Positions 43,836-51,363 of a stretch of DNA of 64,000 nt are shown here, one piece after another. Source of the DNA: Terriglobales bacterium (GTDB lineage: Bacteria; Acidobacteriota; Terriglobia; Terriglobales; Acidobacteriaceae). Numbering within the stretch: position 1 is the stretch's first letter; every line of letters starts with the position of its first letter. The notes under the pieces were generated by a model, which was not told the origin of the DNA, ran no database searches, and was given only the letters and a program-made list of their open reading frames with translations. The stretch spans positions 56,809 to 120,808 of the forward strand of contig JASHOU010000123.1 in the NCBI GenBank assembly GCA_030038475.1, written 5' to 3'. Position numbers and translations under genes: made by a program.

Positions 43836-44768
43836 ATGAAGATAGATATTTTTGATGTGGGCCATGGCGCTTGCAGTGTGATTACATGTCCCGACGGTAG
43901 GCGCTTGATGATCGACTGCGGCAGTAAGAAGGATGTTCCGTACTGGTGGCCCTCGATACAATTTTATGGGCAGACCTTCGCGGGCCTAATCCTGACTAAC
44001 CTAGACGAAGACCACGTCTCCGACTTCGCAAGTACCCTCAACAACCTTCGAATCGCAACCGTGTGCACAAACAACACGATTGATGCTGCGAGGCTGAAAC
44101 AGCTGAAATCTGAAGGCATGCAATCGGGCGTGGAAGCAGTCTACCGTTATCTGCAGAATCCTTCTTGCTTGAATCTGAGTCTCGTCCTTCCCCAGATCAG
44201 AGTAAGCATGTTTCGGCATCCATTCGGGGTTTTTGATGACACCAATAACTTGAGCATGGTTACATTTGTGGAATATGGAAGCTTCTGTATCTTGTACCCC
44301 GGCGACCTCGAGGAGGCAGCCTGGAGGCGAATGCTTCCAGACCCCGCTTTCCATGCACTCCTAAGCCGCGTTAGTTTGTACGTAACATCTCACCATGGAC
44401 GCGAGAGCGGGTGCTGTGCGGAATTATTCGATTACACTCGATGCTCCCCGTATGCTTTCATCATATCGGACAAAGAAATGTTGCACGATTCGCAAGAAAC
44501 GAATGCTTGGTACAGACAGCACGCGAAAGGGCTGCAGAAGATTTTGCAAACCCCATGGGATGCTCCTGAGACGAGGTACGTTTTCACGACGCGAAACGAC
44601 AGCTGCATCTCTATCGAAGTGCAGCCGAACGCTAACTTCGTGCTCTACCCCAAGAGCAAAACGCAGGAGAACGTATGGCCGAAACCAAACCCCATCCCCG
44701 CAGTGGACTGGCCCTCAACACTAACGGGACTGAACTCCTTGGCCGGTCTTTTGAAGAAACCGATCTAA
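43836..44768 (+). CDS. ComEC/Rec2-like MBL-fold protein
   Basis: A 310-residue metallo-beta-lactamase-fold protein of the ComEC/Rec2 type, without membrane helices. Landmarks are IDIFDVGHGACSVIT, RRLMIDCGS, ILTNLDEDHVSD (the HxHxDH motif reduced to N-x-D-x-DH), DDTNNLSMVTFVEYGSFCILYPGDLEE and VTSHHGRESGC. The partly altered metal site suggests a changed metal load. A strong AGGAGGG precedes ATG 43836. Base composition is lower in GC than nrdJ. It is first in an accessory island; the membrane-protein gene follows after 19 bp and is probably cotranscribed. Likely a nuclease or phosphodiesterase-type hydrolase; substrate unknown. Confidence 0.82.
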   Translation: MKIDIFDVGHGACSVITCPDGRRLMIDCGSKKDVPYWWPSIQFYGQTFAGLILTNLDEDHVSDFASTLNNLRIATVCTNNTIDAARLKQLKSEGMQSGVEAVYRYLQNPSCLNLSLVLPQIRVSMFRHPFGVFDDTNNLSMVTFVEYGSFCILYPGDLEEAAWRRMLPDPAFHALLSRVSLYVTSHHGRESGCCAELFDYTRCSPYAFIISDKEMLHDSQETNAWYRQHAKGLQKILQTPWDAPETRYVFTTRNDSCISIEVQPNANFVLYPKSKTQENVWPKPNPIPAVDWPSTLTGLNSLAGLLKKPI

Positions 44769-44787
44769 CAAGCGCAGGTACAAAAAA

Positions 44788-45276
44788 ATGAACGAGCTGC
44801 TCACGAAACTCTCCTCATACAACCTGTTCAATTACTTGTTCCCAGGTGTCCTCTTCGCGATCCTCGTCACTGAGTTCACTCACTACCAGCTCGTGCAGAA
44901 GGAGATAGTTACGGGGGTTTTTCTCTACTATTTCCTCGGCCTTGCTGTAAGCCGATTCGGCTCCCTCGTCATCGGCCCGCTCTTAAAAAGGATCTCGTTC
45001 GTCAAGTTTGCCGACTACAACGCGTTTGTTGCGGCATCGAAGAAGGACACGCAGATCGACGTGCTTTCGGAAGTCAACAACACTTACCGCACTCTCTGCT
45101 CTTTGTTCAGCTTACTAATTTTTCTTAAACTGTACGCGAGGCTGGAGGCAAAGCTTCCGGCCCTCAGAGATTGGGATTCATCAATCTTGATTGTGCTGCT
45201 TTTCCTGGTGTTCCTATTTGCATACCGGAAGCAGACGGGCTTTGTGGTGAAGAGGATCAAGGCAAATTTGTCTTGA
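44788..45276 (+). CDS. Four-helix membrane protein of the accessory island
   Basis: A 162-residue membrane protein with two hydrophobic hairpins: helices near residues 14-33 (NLFNYLFPGVLFAILVTEF) and 42-64 (GVFLYYFLGLAVSRFGSLVIG), and near 103-118 (LCSLFSLLIFLKLY) and 131-147 (SILIVLLFLVFLFAY). A charged cytoplasmic stretch lies between them (FADYNAFVAASKKDTQIDVLSEV). The N-terminal LSSYNLFNYLFPGV is distinctive. I do not know a named family. Coupled to the MBL gene, it could be a membrane-acting effector or anchor; that is inference. Confidence 0.72.
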   Translation: MNELLTKLSSYNLFNYLFPGVLFAILVTEFTHYQLVQKEIVTGVFLYYFLGLAVSRFGSLVIGPLLKRISFVKFADYNAFVAASKKDTQIDVLSEVNNTYRTLCSLFSLLIFLKLYARLEAKLPALRDWDSSILIVLLFLVFLFAYRKQTGFVVKRIKANLS

Positions 45277-45297
45277 AGCGGAGATAGGCCGGGTGGC

Positions 45298-45324
45298 CAC
45301 TCAAGCCCGTTTTTGGCTTGAGTG
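45298..45324 (+). terminator. Hairpin after the membrane-protein gene
   Basis: Perfect 10-bp stem CACTCAAGCC / GGCTTGAGTG with loop CGTTTTT. There is no T-run after the stem. It divides the island into two possible transcription units. Confidence 0.5.
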
Positions 45325-45346
45325 GGAATTCCGCACCAAAAGGAAG

Positions 45347-45352
45347 TAGAAT
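45347..45352 (+). promoter_or_regulatory. -10-like TAGAAT before the helix-turn-helix gene
   Basis: TAGAAT, 7 nt, then GTG 45360. An AGGAAG overlapping it (45341-45346) could instead act as a distant ribosome-binding site. Confidence 0.35.
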
Positions 45353-45359
45353 AGTATTC

Positions 45360-45614
45360 GTGCCGATCAAGATTGCAACCCGATTTGCTACTGTCCGCGA
45401 TACCGCCAGGGCTCTCGGTGTCTCTAAGCAACGCAGCGACAAGCTTGTTGAACTCGTAAAAGAGACTCTCGGCGACTACAAAACTGCGACCATGAAGCAT
45501 GCGCGGACCGCAGGCGGGTACCTAAAACGCAAGGTTGCGAACAAATCGGCACGGAGCAACATCAAGCGAAATGCCGCGACAACCCGCGCAACGGCAACGA
45601 AAGCTAAGCGTTAA
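45360..45614 (+). CDS. Small helix-turn-helix protein with basic tail
   Basis: An 84-residue protein. The N-terminal half has a short HTH-like unit (ATVRDTARALGVSKQRSDKLVELV), resembling the helices that precede DNA contact in phage-type repressors. The C-terminal half is very basic and rich in Ala/Thr (KRKVANKSARSNIKRNAATTRATATKAKR), like a histone-H1 tail. Its last 44 bases overlap the start of the next gene in another frame. It could be a DNA-binding regulator of the pair. The start GTG 45360 is preferred over an in-frame start at 45318. Confidence 0.55.
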   Translation: MPIKIATRFATVRDTARALGVSKQRSDKLVELVKETLGDYKTATMKHARTAGGYLKRKVANKSARSNIKRNAATTRATATKAKR

Positions 45615-46200
45615 TACGGGAGCGGTCTTCCTCAATATTCCCTACGACGACCGTTTCGAGAACCTTTTTCTCGCTTACATCGCAGGAACCACCGCCTTTG
45701 GATTGGTTCCGAAGGCAACCCTTGGAATCCCTTTCAGCAGGCGGCGTCTCGAGCGAATCCGGTCGCTGATTGCCTCATCCCAATACTCGATCCATGACTT
45801 GTCGCGGGTTCAACTCGACCGGACGGCCCCGACCACTCCGCGATTCAACATGCCGTTCGAACTCGGTATGACGGTGGGTATCAATGACCGGCGGCATGCG
45901 TGGGTTGTCTGCGAATCGAAACTCAGGCGTATCAACAAGTCGCTCAGCGATCTCGACGGAACCGATGCCTACATTCACGAAGGCACGGTGCGTGGCGTGC
46001 TCCGCGAATTGGCGAATGCATTCGCGAGGAGCCGGCGGAAGCCGACCGTTGCCGAGATGATGCAAATTTACCGGATCTTGCGCTCGAATTTGAAAAAACT
46101 GTTAAAAGATGCCGGGCAGAAGAACCCGTTCAACGCTCGGGTTTTTAATGATCTGTGCGTCATGGCAAGCGCGGCAGCAGATGAAATCGTCGGCGATTGA
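45571..46200 (+). CDS. TIR/deoxyribosyltransferase-like putative effector
   Basis: A 209-residue soluble protein. Motifs in order are AVFLNIPYDDRFENLFLAYIAG (residues 18-39), LIASSQYSIHDLSRVQLD (66-83), RFNMPFELGMTVG (91-103) and DLDGTDAYIHEG (128-138). This order (FLNxPfD, S-x-x-IHDLSR, N-x-x-FELG) is that of a widespread uncharacterised family whose fold resembles nucleoside 2-deoxyribosyltransferases and TIR-like NAD-cleaving domains. E97 is then the candidate catalytic glutamate. A role as an abortive-infection effector is inference. The start may be ATG 45571 or TTG 45535; both overlap the upstream gene. Confidence 0.72.
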   Translation: MPRQPAQRQRKLSVNTGAVFLNIPYDDRFENLFLAYIAGTTAFGLVPKATLGIPFSRRRLERIRSLIASSQYSIHDLSRVQLDRTAPTTPRFNMPFELGMTVGINDRRHAWVVCESKLRRINKSLSDLDGTDAYIHEGTVRGVLRELANAFARSRRKPTVAEMMQIYRILRSNLKKLLKDAGQKNPFNARVFNDLCVMASAAADEIVGD

Positions 46201-46618
46201 GCCGCTTTCGGGAGAAGTACCGCTGTGACGGCCTCGCGTCTGCCGGACGCACAAATCGTTCGCTAGACGAGTGGTCCACCTTCAACACACACAACTTTTC
46301 TTGACACTCCGTGCTATTCTTAATATTGACTTACTAACTCGTGATAACTAGTTACCATAACTCGTCATTGTTCAAAATGGGAATGAGTTATTGGCCTAAC
46401 TCGCCACTAACTCCTATGCGCTCTAGATTTTGCCTATAACTCGCTCGGGCTCAAGATTTTGCCGGGAAACAATGCCTAAAGTCTTGATTCTGTTAGACCG
46501 GGGGGGTGGGGGGAGGGGGTCCGCTGCACGGCAGTTGCTGCAAGTGGATGAGCTGCGGCTCGACGGGCAGCTGTTCCTAACCGGCCTCGCAGGCGATCTG
46601 TTGTAAGCTTGAAAGGCT
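46201..46618. other. AT-richer intergenic region with repeated TAACTCG
   Basis: About 418 bp of lower GC ending the island. It contains the TAACTCG array (46335-46443), two direct copies of AGATTTTGCC (about 46425 and 46454), TTGACA-like bases near 46301, and a G-rich run GGGGGGGTGGGGGGAGGGGG at about 46500-46519. No ORF of note. Confidence 0.6.
46335..46443. repeat. TAACTCG direct-repeat array
   Basis: TAACTCG at 46335, 46358, 46397 and 46437. Variants are TAACTAG at 46345 and TAACTCC at 46408, plus one inverted copy (TGAGTTA) at 46384. Several spacings are close to one helical turn (10, 13, 11). Confidence 0.75.
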
Positions 46619-47566
46619 ATGACTCCAGGCGGATTGCTTCGCAGAATTCAAATTGTCGGTTTGACCATTGCGCTGGTAGCGGGCGTCGGTTTTGGGGCGC
46701 GACCCGCCTCAGCCCAGCAAAACAAAGTTGTCTATAGCGCAGAGGAACAGCCCATCGCCGATCAGATCCACGGCCTGCGCGCTCTGCCCGATGACGTCCG
46801 CGCAACCACTACAAGAGATCTGGCGCTGAAGATTCGCCGGCTGCCCGCCACCGAGAACAAGGTGCGCCTCGCGGTCAATCTCGCGGCACTCTCCACCGAA
46901 GGCGACTTCGGGCACGACACGCTGCAGCAAGTGGCAACCACCCTCGCCGATGCCCTTCGCGCGCATCCTCTGCCTTGGGCCGAACCGAAGGATGCGGGCG
47001 CAGCCGGCAATGGCTCGGCGCGCGAGCCGGCTTATCCATATGTTGAGCTGGCCACGCTGGTCCGTTACGAGCAGGTCCTGGCGTCGCTTGAGGGCAGTGA
47101 CAGTAATGGCGAACAGTATCGGGCGGCGATGGCTAAATTGGAGGCCGACGATCGCAAGCGCGAGCATCCTGAGTTTACGCTGAAGGATCTCTCGGGCAAG
47201 AGCTGGACGTTCTCTGAACTGCGCGGCAACGTTGTGCTGGTAAATTTCTGGGCAACATGGTGTCCGCCCTGCCGCAAAGAAATACCCGATCTGGAGGCCC
47301 TTTACGAGCGCTTCGGGACGAAAGGATTCGTAGTGCTGGGCATTTCTGATGAAGAGCTGGCTAAAGTAGAGCCGTTTGTTCGCGAGCGCAAAGTTTCCTT
47401 TCCGGTCTTCCTCGATCCGGAGCGGAAAGTAAATGAGATGTTCGTGGTGGATGGCATTCCGAAGAGCTTTGTCTACGACCGCTACGGGAACCTGGTAGCG
47501 CAGTCGATTGACATGCGGACGCAGAAGCAGTTTCTTGAAATGCTGGCGAAGGCCGGCCTCGAGTAA
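46619..47566 (+). CDS. Exported TlpA-like thioredoxin
   Basis: A 315-residue periplasmic thiol-disulfide oxidoreductase. Signal peptide IQIVGLTIALVAGVGFGARPASAQ, helical middle region (about 45-175), then an AhpC/TSA-TlpA domain with ATWCPPCRKEIPDLEALYERF (CPPC motif), LGISDEELAKVEPFV and cis-Pro DGIPKSFVYD. GAAAGG lies a few bases before the ATG. Its redox motif (CPPC) differs from the CVDC of the other TlpA-like protein at 12112. Confidence 0.92.
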   Translation: MTPGGLLRRIQIVGLTIALVAGVGFGARPASAQQNKVVYSAEEQPIADQIHGLRALPDDVRATTTRDLALKIRRLPATENKVRLAVNLAALSTEGDFGHDTLQQVATTLADALRAHPLPWAEPKDAGAAGNGSAREPAYPYVELATLVRYEQVLASLEGSDSNGEQYRAAMAKLEADDRKREHPEFTLKDLSGKSWTFSELRGNVVLVNFWATWCPPCRKEIPDLEALYERFGTKGFVVLGISDEELAKVEPFVRERKVSFPVFLDPERKVNEMFVVDGIPKSFVYDRYGNLVAQSIDMRTQKQFLEMLAKAGLE

Positions 47567-47656
47567 AACCCGCATCGCGGAGAAAAGATCGAAAAAGGTA
47601 GCCCGTAAGCAGCACATTCGCCGAGCCCTATTGGCTGCGCTGATACCATACCATTC

Positions 47657-48679
47657 GTGCCCCCGCTGCTTGACGTCCGCGGCCTGACCGTTCTTTTCCC
47701 GCAGTCTCGCGCTCTACCAGCTTCGAATGCGCGAGCCGGATCGGCTTCGCCCGTGGCCGCCGTTCGCGGGCTTTCATTCTCGATCGCTCCCGGCGAAGTG
47801 CTCGGGCTGGTCGGCGAATCGGGCTCGGGAAAATCGGTTACATCCCTGGCCATCATGGGGCTGCTTCCGAGCGCGGCCAGGGTCACCGGCGAAATTGTTT
47901 TTCAAAACGGAGACGCCTCAGCCGCACAATTAACGCGCCTCGAGCCTGAGCAGTTGCGCCAGTTGCGCGGCTCGCGCATGGCGATGATTTTTCAGGAGCC
48001 GATGACCGCGCTCAACCCGGTCATGCGCGTCGGCGATCAGATTGCCGAAGCGGTGCTGGCTCACGAGCGCGTCTCTAAAACTGAAGCTTGGCGCCGCGCG
48101 GTCGAGGGCATGCGCGAAGTTGCTATCGCCGATCCCGAAGAGCGCGCTCGCAGTTATCCGCACCAGCTTTCTGGAGGCATGCGCCAGCGCGTAATGATCG
48201 CGATGGCGATCGTGAACCGTCCTCAGCTTCTCATCGCCGACGAACCAACCACCGCGCTCGATGTGACGATTCAACAGCAGATTCTCGACCTGCTCAACGA
48301 GCTGCGACAGAAATTCGGCTTGGCGATGCTCTTCATCTCCCACGATCTCGCGGTGGTCTCGCACGTTGCCGACCGGGTCGCGGTGATGTATGCGGGAAGT
48401 CTCGTCGAGGCCGGATCGAAGGCCGACATTTTTCAGTCGCCCGCACACCCTTACACACAGGGATTGTTGCGCGCGATTCCTACCCTTGCGACCGACCGCG
48501 CGCGCCCGCTCGCAACCATCGAAGGCACAGTGCCGCCCATCGCGCAACTGCCCGCCGGATGCACCTTTGAGCCGCGATGCGAATTTCGGGTCGCGGCCTG
48601 CGCGGTTGAATTCCCTCCGCTCGTCGAGGTGAACGCAGGGCATTGGGCGCGGTGCCCCGTGCTGAATCCGCGGAGCTGA
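47657..48679 (+). CDS. Oligopeptide/dipeptide ABC transporter ATPase
   Basis: A 340-residue ATPase of the OppD/DppD type. Walker A GESGSGKS, Q-loop IFQEPMTALNPVM, signature LSGGMRQRVMIA, Walker B LLIADEPTTALD, switch ISHDLAVVSH. The C-terminal Cys-rich oligo_HPY module is present (HPYTQGLLRAIP, AGCTFEPRCEFRVAAC...CPV), which in relatives binds iron-sulfur. Permease, binding-protein and OppF genes are not adjacent. A Ser/Ala-rich insertion (SRALPASNARAGSASP) follows strand 1. The GTG start has TACCAT 7 nt upstream and no Shine-Dalgarno sequence. Confidence 0.93.
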   Translation: MPPLLDVRGLTVLFPQSRALPASNARAGSASPVAAVRGLSFSIAPGEVLGLVGESGSGKSVTSLAIMGLLPSAARVTGEIVFQNGDASAAQLTRLEPEQLRQLRGSRMAMIFQEPMTALNPVMRVGDQIAEAVLAHERVSKTEAWRRAVEGMREVAIADPEERARSYPHQLSGGMRQRVMIAMAIVNRPQLLIADEPTTALDVTIQQQILDLLNELRQKFGLAMLFISHDLAVVSHVADRVAVMYAGSLVEAGSKADIFQSPAHPYTQGLLRAIPTLATDRARPLATIEGTVPPIAQLPAGCTFEPRCEFRVAACAVEFPPLVEVNAGHWARCPVLNPRS

Positions 48680-48764
48680 TTTCAACTACCGGTGCTGAGT
48701 GCCTTTTTTTCTGGGCACCAGTACGCGACAACCCTCCGGTTCGTGCTTTCGCCGCTGAAAACGC

Positions 48765-48770
48765 TATAAT
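48765..48770 (+). promoter_or_regulatory. Perfect -10 box TATAAT before the phosphoesterase
   Basis: TATAAT 9 nt before GTG 48780; the mRNA would start at or within a few bases of the start codon. Confidence 0.55.
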
Positions 48771-48779
48771 CCTCAGCTT

Positions 48780-49535
48780 GTGCGTATTCTCGTTCTTAGC
48801 GACATTCACAGCAATCTCGAAGCGTTGGATTCCTCTCTGGCTGCGGCTCCGGCGCATGATCTGGTCGTGAATCTCGGAGACAGCGTCGGATATGGCGGAA
48901 ATCCCAATGAGGTGATTGCCAAGGCGCAGGCGCTCGGAGGGTTGTTTGTCCGCGGCAACCACGACAAAGCCGTCGGCGGACTGATGAACCTGGACGAGTT
49001 CAACCCCGTCGCCGGATTGGCCACGCTGTGGACCCGCGAGCAGCTTACGCCAAAGAATCTGGAATGGCTGCGCGCGTTGCCGCACGGGCCTGTCCGTTTC
49101 GACCAACTCCCCGGCATCCAGTTCGTCCATGGGTCGGCACTCGACGAAGATGAATACATGGTGAGCGCGCGCGACGCCATCGCTCCTCTAATCACCGATC
49201 CCATCCCGGTCACCTTCTTTGGGCACACGCACCTGCAAGGTGGATTCGTGCTTACGGGCGATATCAGCGAATCATACCGTCCGGGATATCGCACCGTCGG
49301 CCAGCCCGAATCGTCGGATTGGCCGCTCCGCAAAGATCGCCGCTACCTCATCAACCCCGGCTCTGTCGGCCAGCCGCGCGATGGCGACTGGCGCGCCGCC
49401 TTTGCCATGTTCGACTCCGATGCCTGGATCGTGACTTTTTATCGCGTGCCTTACAACCTACGCGCGGCTCAGGAGAAGATTCTTGCCGCCAACTTGCCGC
49501 AGCGCCTGGCCACGCGCTTGGCCACCGGAAGATAA
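48780..49535 (+). CDS. Calcineurin-like metallophosphoesterase
   Basis: A 251-residue YfcE/MPP-type phosphoesterase with the dimetal motifs LSDIHSNLEAL, NLGDSVGYGGNP, RGNHDKAV, FVHGS and GHTHLQGGF, and the end motif LINPGSVGQPRDGDWRAAF. Length and motif spacing match the cytoplasmic Calcineurin_LpxH-like family. Substrate unknown. It starts with GTG and has no ribosome-binding site. Confidence 0.93.
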   Translation: MRILVLSDIHSNLEALDSSLAAAPAHDLVVNLGDSVGYGGNPNEVIAKAQALGGLFVRGNHDKAVGGLMNLDEFNPVAGLATLWTREQLTPKNLEWLRALPHGPVRFDQLPGIQFVHGSALDEDEYMVSARDAIAPLITDPIPVTFFGHTHLQGGFVLTGDISESYRPGYRTVGQPESSDWPLRKDRRYLINPGSVGQPRDGDWRAAFAMFDSDAWIVTFYRVPYNLRAAQEKILAANLPQRLATRLATGR

Positions 49536-49542
49536 GGCCATT

Positions 49543-49568
49543 GGAGCGGCGGTCGTCCTCGCCCGCCT
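49543..49568. repeat. Short GC palindrome family
   Basis: GGAGCGGCGGTCGTCCTCGC then CCGCC; close to the copy at 14111-14140. Confidence 0.6.
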
Positions 49569-49587
49569 GAACGACTCGTCTGCATTG

Positions 49588-49593
49588 TAAACT
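49588..49593 (+). promoter_or_regulatory. -10-like TAAACT, leaderless start of RNase H
   Basis: TAAACT followed by six bases (CGATTC) and ATG 49600. Confidence 0.4.
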
Positions 49594-49599
49594 CGATTC

Positions 49600-50112
49600 A
49601 TGCCTTCGCGTTCTTCTGGCCCAAGTAAATCTCGTTCAAGTGAATCCGCCAGTTTTTTCCCTGCTCAGAAATCGCCGGCGCAGTCTCCTCCGAAATCAGC
49701 CCACCATGTGCACACCGCCCACGTCGATGGCGGGGCACGCGGCAATCCCGGGCCAGCAGGCTACGGCGTCGCAATTCACGACGCTTCCGGCCGCGTCGTT
49801 GCCGAACTGAGCGAATATCTCGGACACCGCACCAACAACTACGCCGAGTACCAGGGATTGCTGGCGGCGCTGCGCTATGCGGCGGAGCACCAAATTAAGG
49901 CGCTCAAGGTGGTCAGCGATTCGGAACTGATGGTGCGGCAGATGAAAGGCATCTACAAGGTGCGGCATCCCGAACTGCGCAAGCTGCACGACGAGGCGCA
50001 GTCGCTCGCCCGTCGGCTCGAACACTTCGAAATCCGCCACGCCTTACGCGAACACAATCAGATCGCCGACCGCTTGGCGAATGAGGCGATGGATCGCGGC
50101 CGCACTTGCTGA
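49600..50112 (+). CDS. Ribonuclease HI-like protein
   Basis: Cleaves RNA in RNA-DNA hybrids. The 170-residue protein has a Ser/Pro-rich N-terminal extension (about 1-35) and the RNase H core with HVDGGARGNPGPAGYG (D43), NNYAEYQGLLAAL (E83), VVSDSELMVRQMKG (D107) and HNQIADRLANEAMD (D157), i.e. all four acidic catalytic positions. It belongs to the short RnhA-like group common outside proteobacteria rather than E. coli-type RnhA. Confidence 0.92.
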   Translation: MPSRSSGPSKSRSSESASFFPAQKSPAQSPPKSAHHVHTAHVDGGARGNPGPAGYGVAIHDASGRVVAELSEYLGHRTNNYAEYQGLLAALRYAAEHQIKALKVVSDSELMVRQMKGIYKVRHPELRKLHDEAQSLARRLEHFEIRHALREHNQIADRLANEAMDRGRTC

Positions 50113-50122
50113 AGCAAATTGC

Positions 50123-50593
50123 TCATTCCGCGGCCGAGTGATCGTGAATGATTTTCCATCCCCCGGGAAATCTACGAAAGATGAGCGTGAACAAACCGTG
50201 GGGTGTTTTGCCGTCGGACATGGTCAAATGAAATTCGCCGCGCACGAAAGCCGCGTCGCGACCGAGCATCTCAATCCGCAAGTTCGCGAATTCCAGCTTG
50301 CCCATTTCGTGCCCCGCGCTCTGATAGTTTTGCTTGTAGCGATCAAGCACCGCCTGCCAGCCCTGGTATTCGCGTCCTCCTGAAAAGAACGTCAGCTCAG
50401 GAGAATTCCAGTAGCCGGCCATGAAACCCTCGAGGTCATGTCGGTTCCACGCGGCCTGCTGCTCTTCCATCACTTTGCGGATCGCGGTGCGCGCGGCATC
50501 TCCGGAGTCCTGCGCGAGTGCTGGCATCGTGAGCATTACCACCATAGTGAAAACCCAAGCCAAGTTGCGCACGGATCGCCTCCGATCGGCCAA
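50123..50593 (-). CDS. Exported SnoaL/NTF2-like protein
   Basis: A 156-residue protein with a signal peptide (LAWVFTMVVMLTMPALAQ) and a cone-shaped NTF2/SnoaL-like (DUF4440) domain: IRKVMEEQQAAWNRHDLEGFMAGYW, SFSGG-type turn (FFSGGREYQGWQAVLDRYKQNY), GRDAAFVRGEFHLTM, GGWKIIHDHSA. Such domains may bind small ligands or act as isomerases; the role is unknown. The start may be GTG 50572 instead of TTG 50593. Confidence 0.83.
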   Translation of the reverse strand: MADRRRSVRNLAWVFTMVVMLTMPALAQDSGDAARTAIRKVMEEQQAAWNRHDLEGFMAGYWNSPELTFFSGGREYQGWQAVLDRYKQNYQSAGHEMGKLEFANLRIEMLGRDAAFVRGEFHLTMSDGKTPHGLFTLIFRRFPGGWKIIHDHSAAE

Positions 50594-50704
50594 TTAGTTT
50601 CGCATATTGAAAGCGAAGATGTCGGCGCTTAGGGTTGGATCGTCGGAGCGAGTCAGCTTCACGCGGGCGTGGGAGCCCGCGTCACAACTACCGAGCGATT
50701 CTTG

Positions 50705-51187
50705 TCACGCGCGGCTTTTCTTGGCCGCTGCCGCGACTTTGACCTTTACCGTTTCCCATGGACGCTTGGGGCGCGCTGTTTCGGGCTCATCGCGATCTTT
50801 GATGCGATCGTAGTGATACGATTCGCTCACCGTGCCGAGCGACTCGTTGTAGAGGCTGGGAAGGCCAAGCGCTTCTTTCAATTCTTCGGAAAACTGTTGC
50901 AACGCTTTCAGATGATCGGCGGTCGCCGGCACTTCCGTCTTCGTGGTCTTCATAAATTGCTGGTAGCCGCGATTGACCAGCTTGGAGATTTCGCTGCCGA
51001 TCATATAGCCTGGATAAGCAAATATTTTGACGCCGTCGTCGTCGGTTTTCTGAATCGCCGCCGAGCAGTTGTATTTTTTCAGGAACACGCGGGTTTGCGC
51101 GCCGGGAGCTTCAATCAGGTCAAAGCCATGATCGCGCAGCCAGTTTACGGCTTCTTCGTAGCTTTTCTGTTCGACTTTCGCAGCCAT
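50705..51187 (-). CDS. Unknown conserved-looking soluble protein (160 aa)
   Basis: Unrecognised. A compact alpha/beta N-terminal part (YEEAVNWLRDHGFDLIEAPGAQTRVFLKKYNCSAAIQ, DGVKIFAYPGYMIGSEISKLVNRGYQQFMKT) is followed by a helical region and a basic C-terminus (ARPKRPWETVKVKVAAAAKKSRA). The small ORF is well formed and its composition matches coding DNA. It is divergent from cysM across about 175 bp containing a TAGTATAGATATACC AT-rich stretch. Confidence 0.7.
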   Translation of the reverse strand: MAAKVEQKSYEEAVNWLRDHGFDLIEAPGAQTRVFLKKYNCSAAIQKTDDDGVKIFAYPGYMIGSEISKLVNRGYQQFMKTTKTEVPATADHLKALQQFSEELKEALGLPSLYNESLGTVSESYHYDRIKDRDEPETARPKRPWETVKVKVAAAAKKSRA

Positions 51188-51363
51188 TTTATAAATTCAA
51201 TTCCCCTTTACCCTAAATTCAGTTTAGATGCGCCGCGGATTGTTTCGGTGGAACCAAAACCAGCAGCAATAATCTAATAACGGTAGAATCGTGCAACGCT
51301 AGTATAGATATACCTTTTTAAGATTGCGGGCACATTACTGTAGTCACAAGGACTTTACACCGA

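Noticed and set aside
45318..45359. Longer N-terminus for the helix-turn-helix protein
   Set aside because: The extra codons are translated from the arm of the 45298-45324 hairpin, and the GTG at 45360 fits the promoter or ribosome-binding site better.
46335..46443. CRISPR array
   Set aside because: Motifs are only 7 bp with irregular short spacing and no spacer-length unit; no cas genes in the window.
51188..51363. Riboswitch upstream of cysM
   Set aside because: No recognisable SAM or other aptamer pairing; only AT-rich promoter-like sequence was seen.
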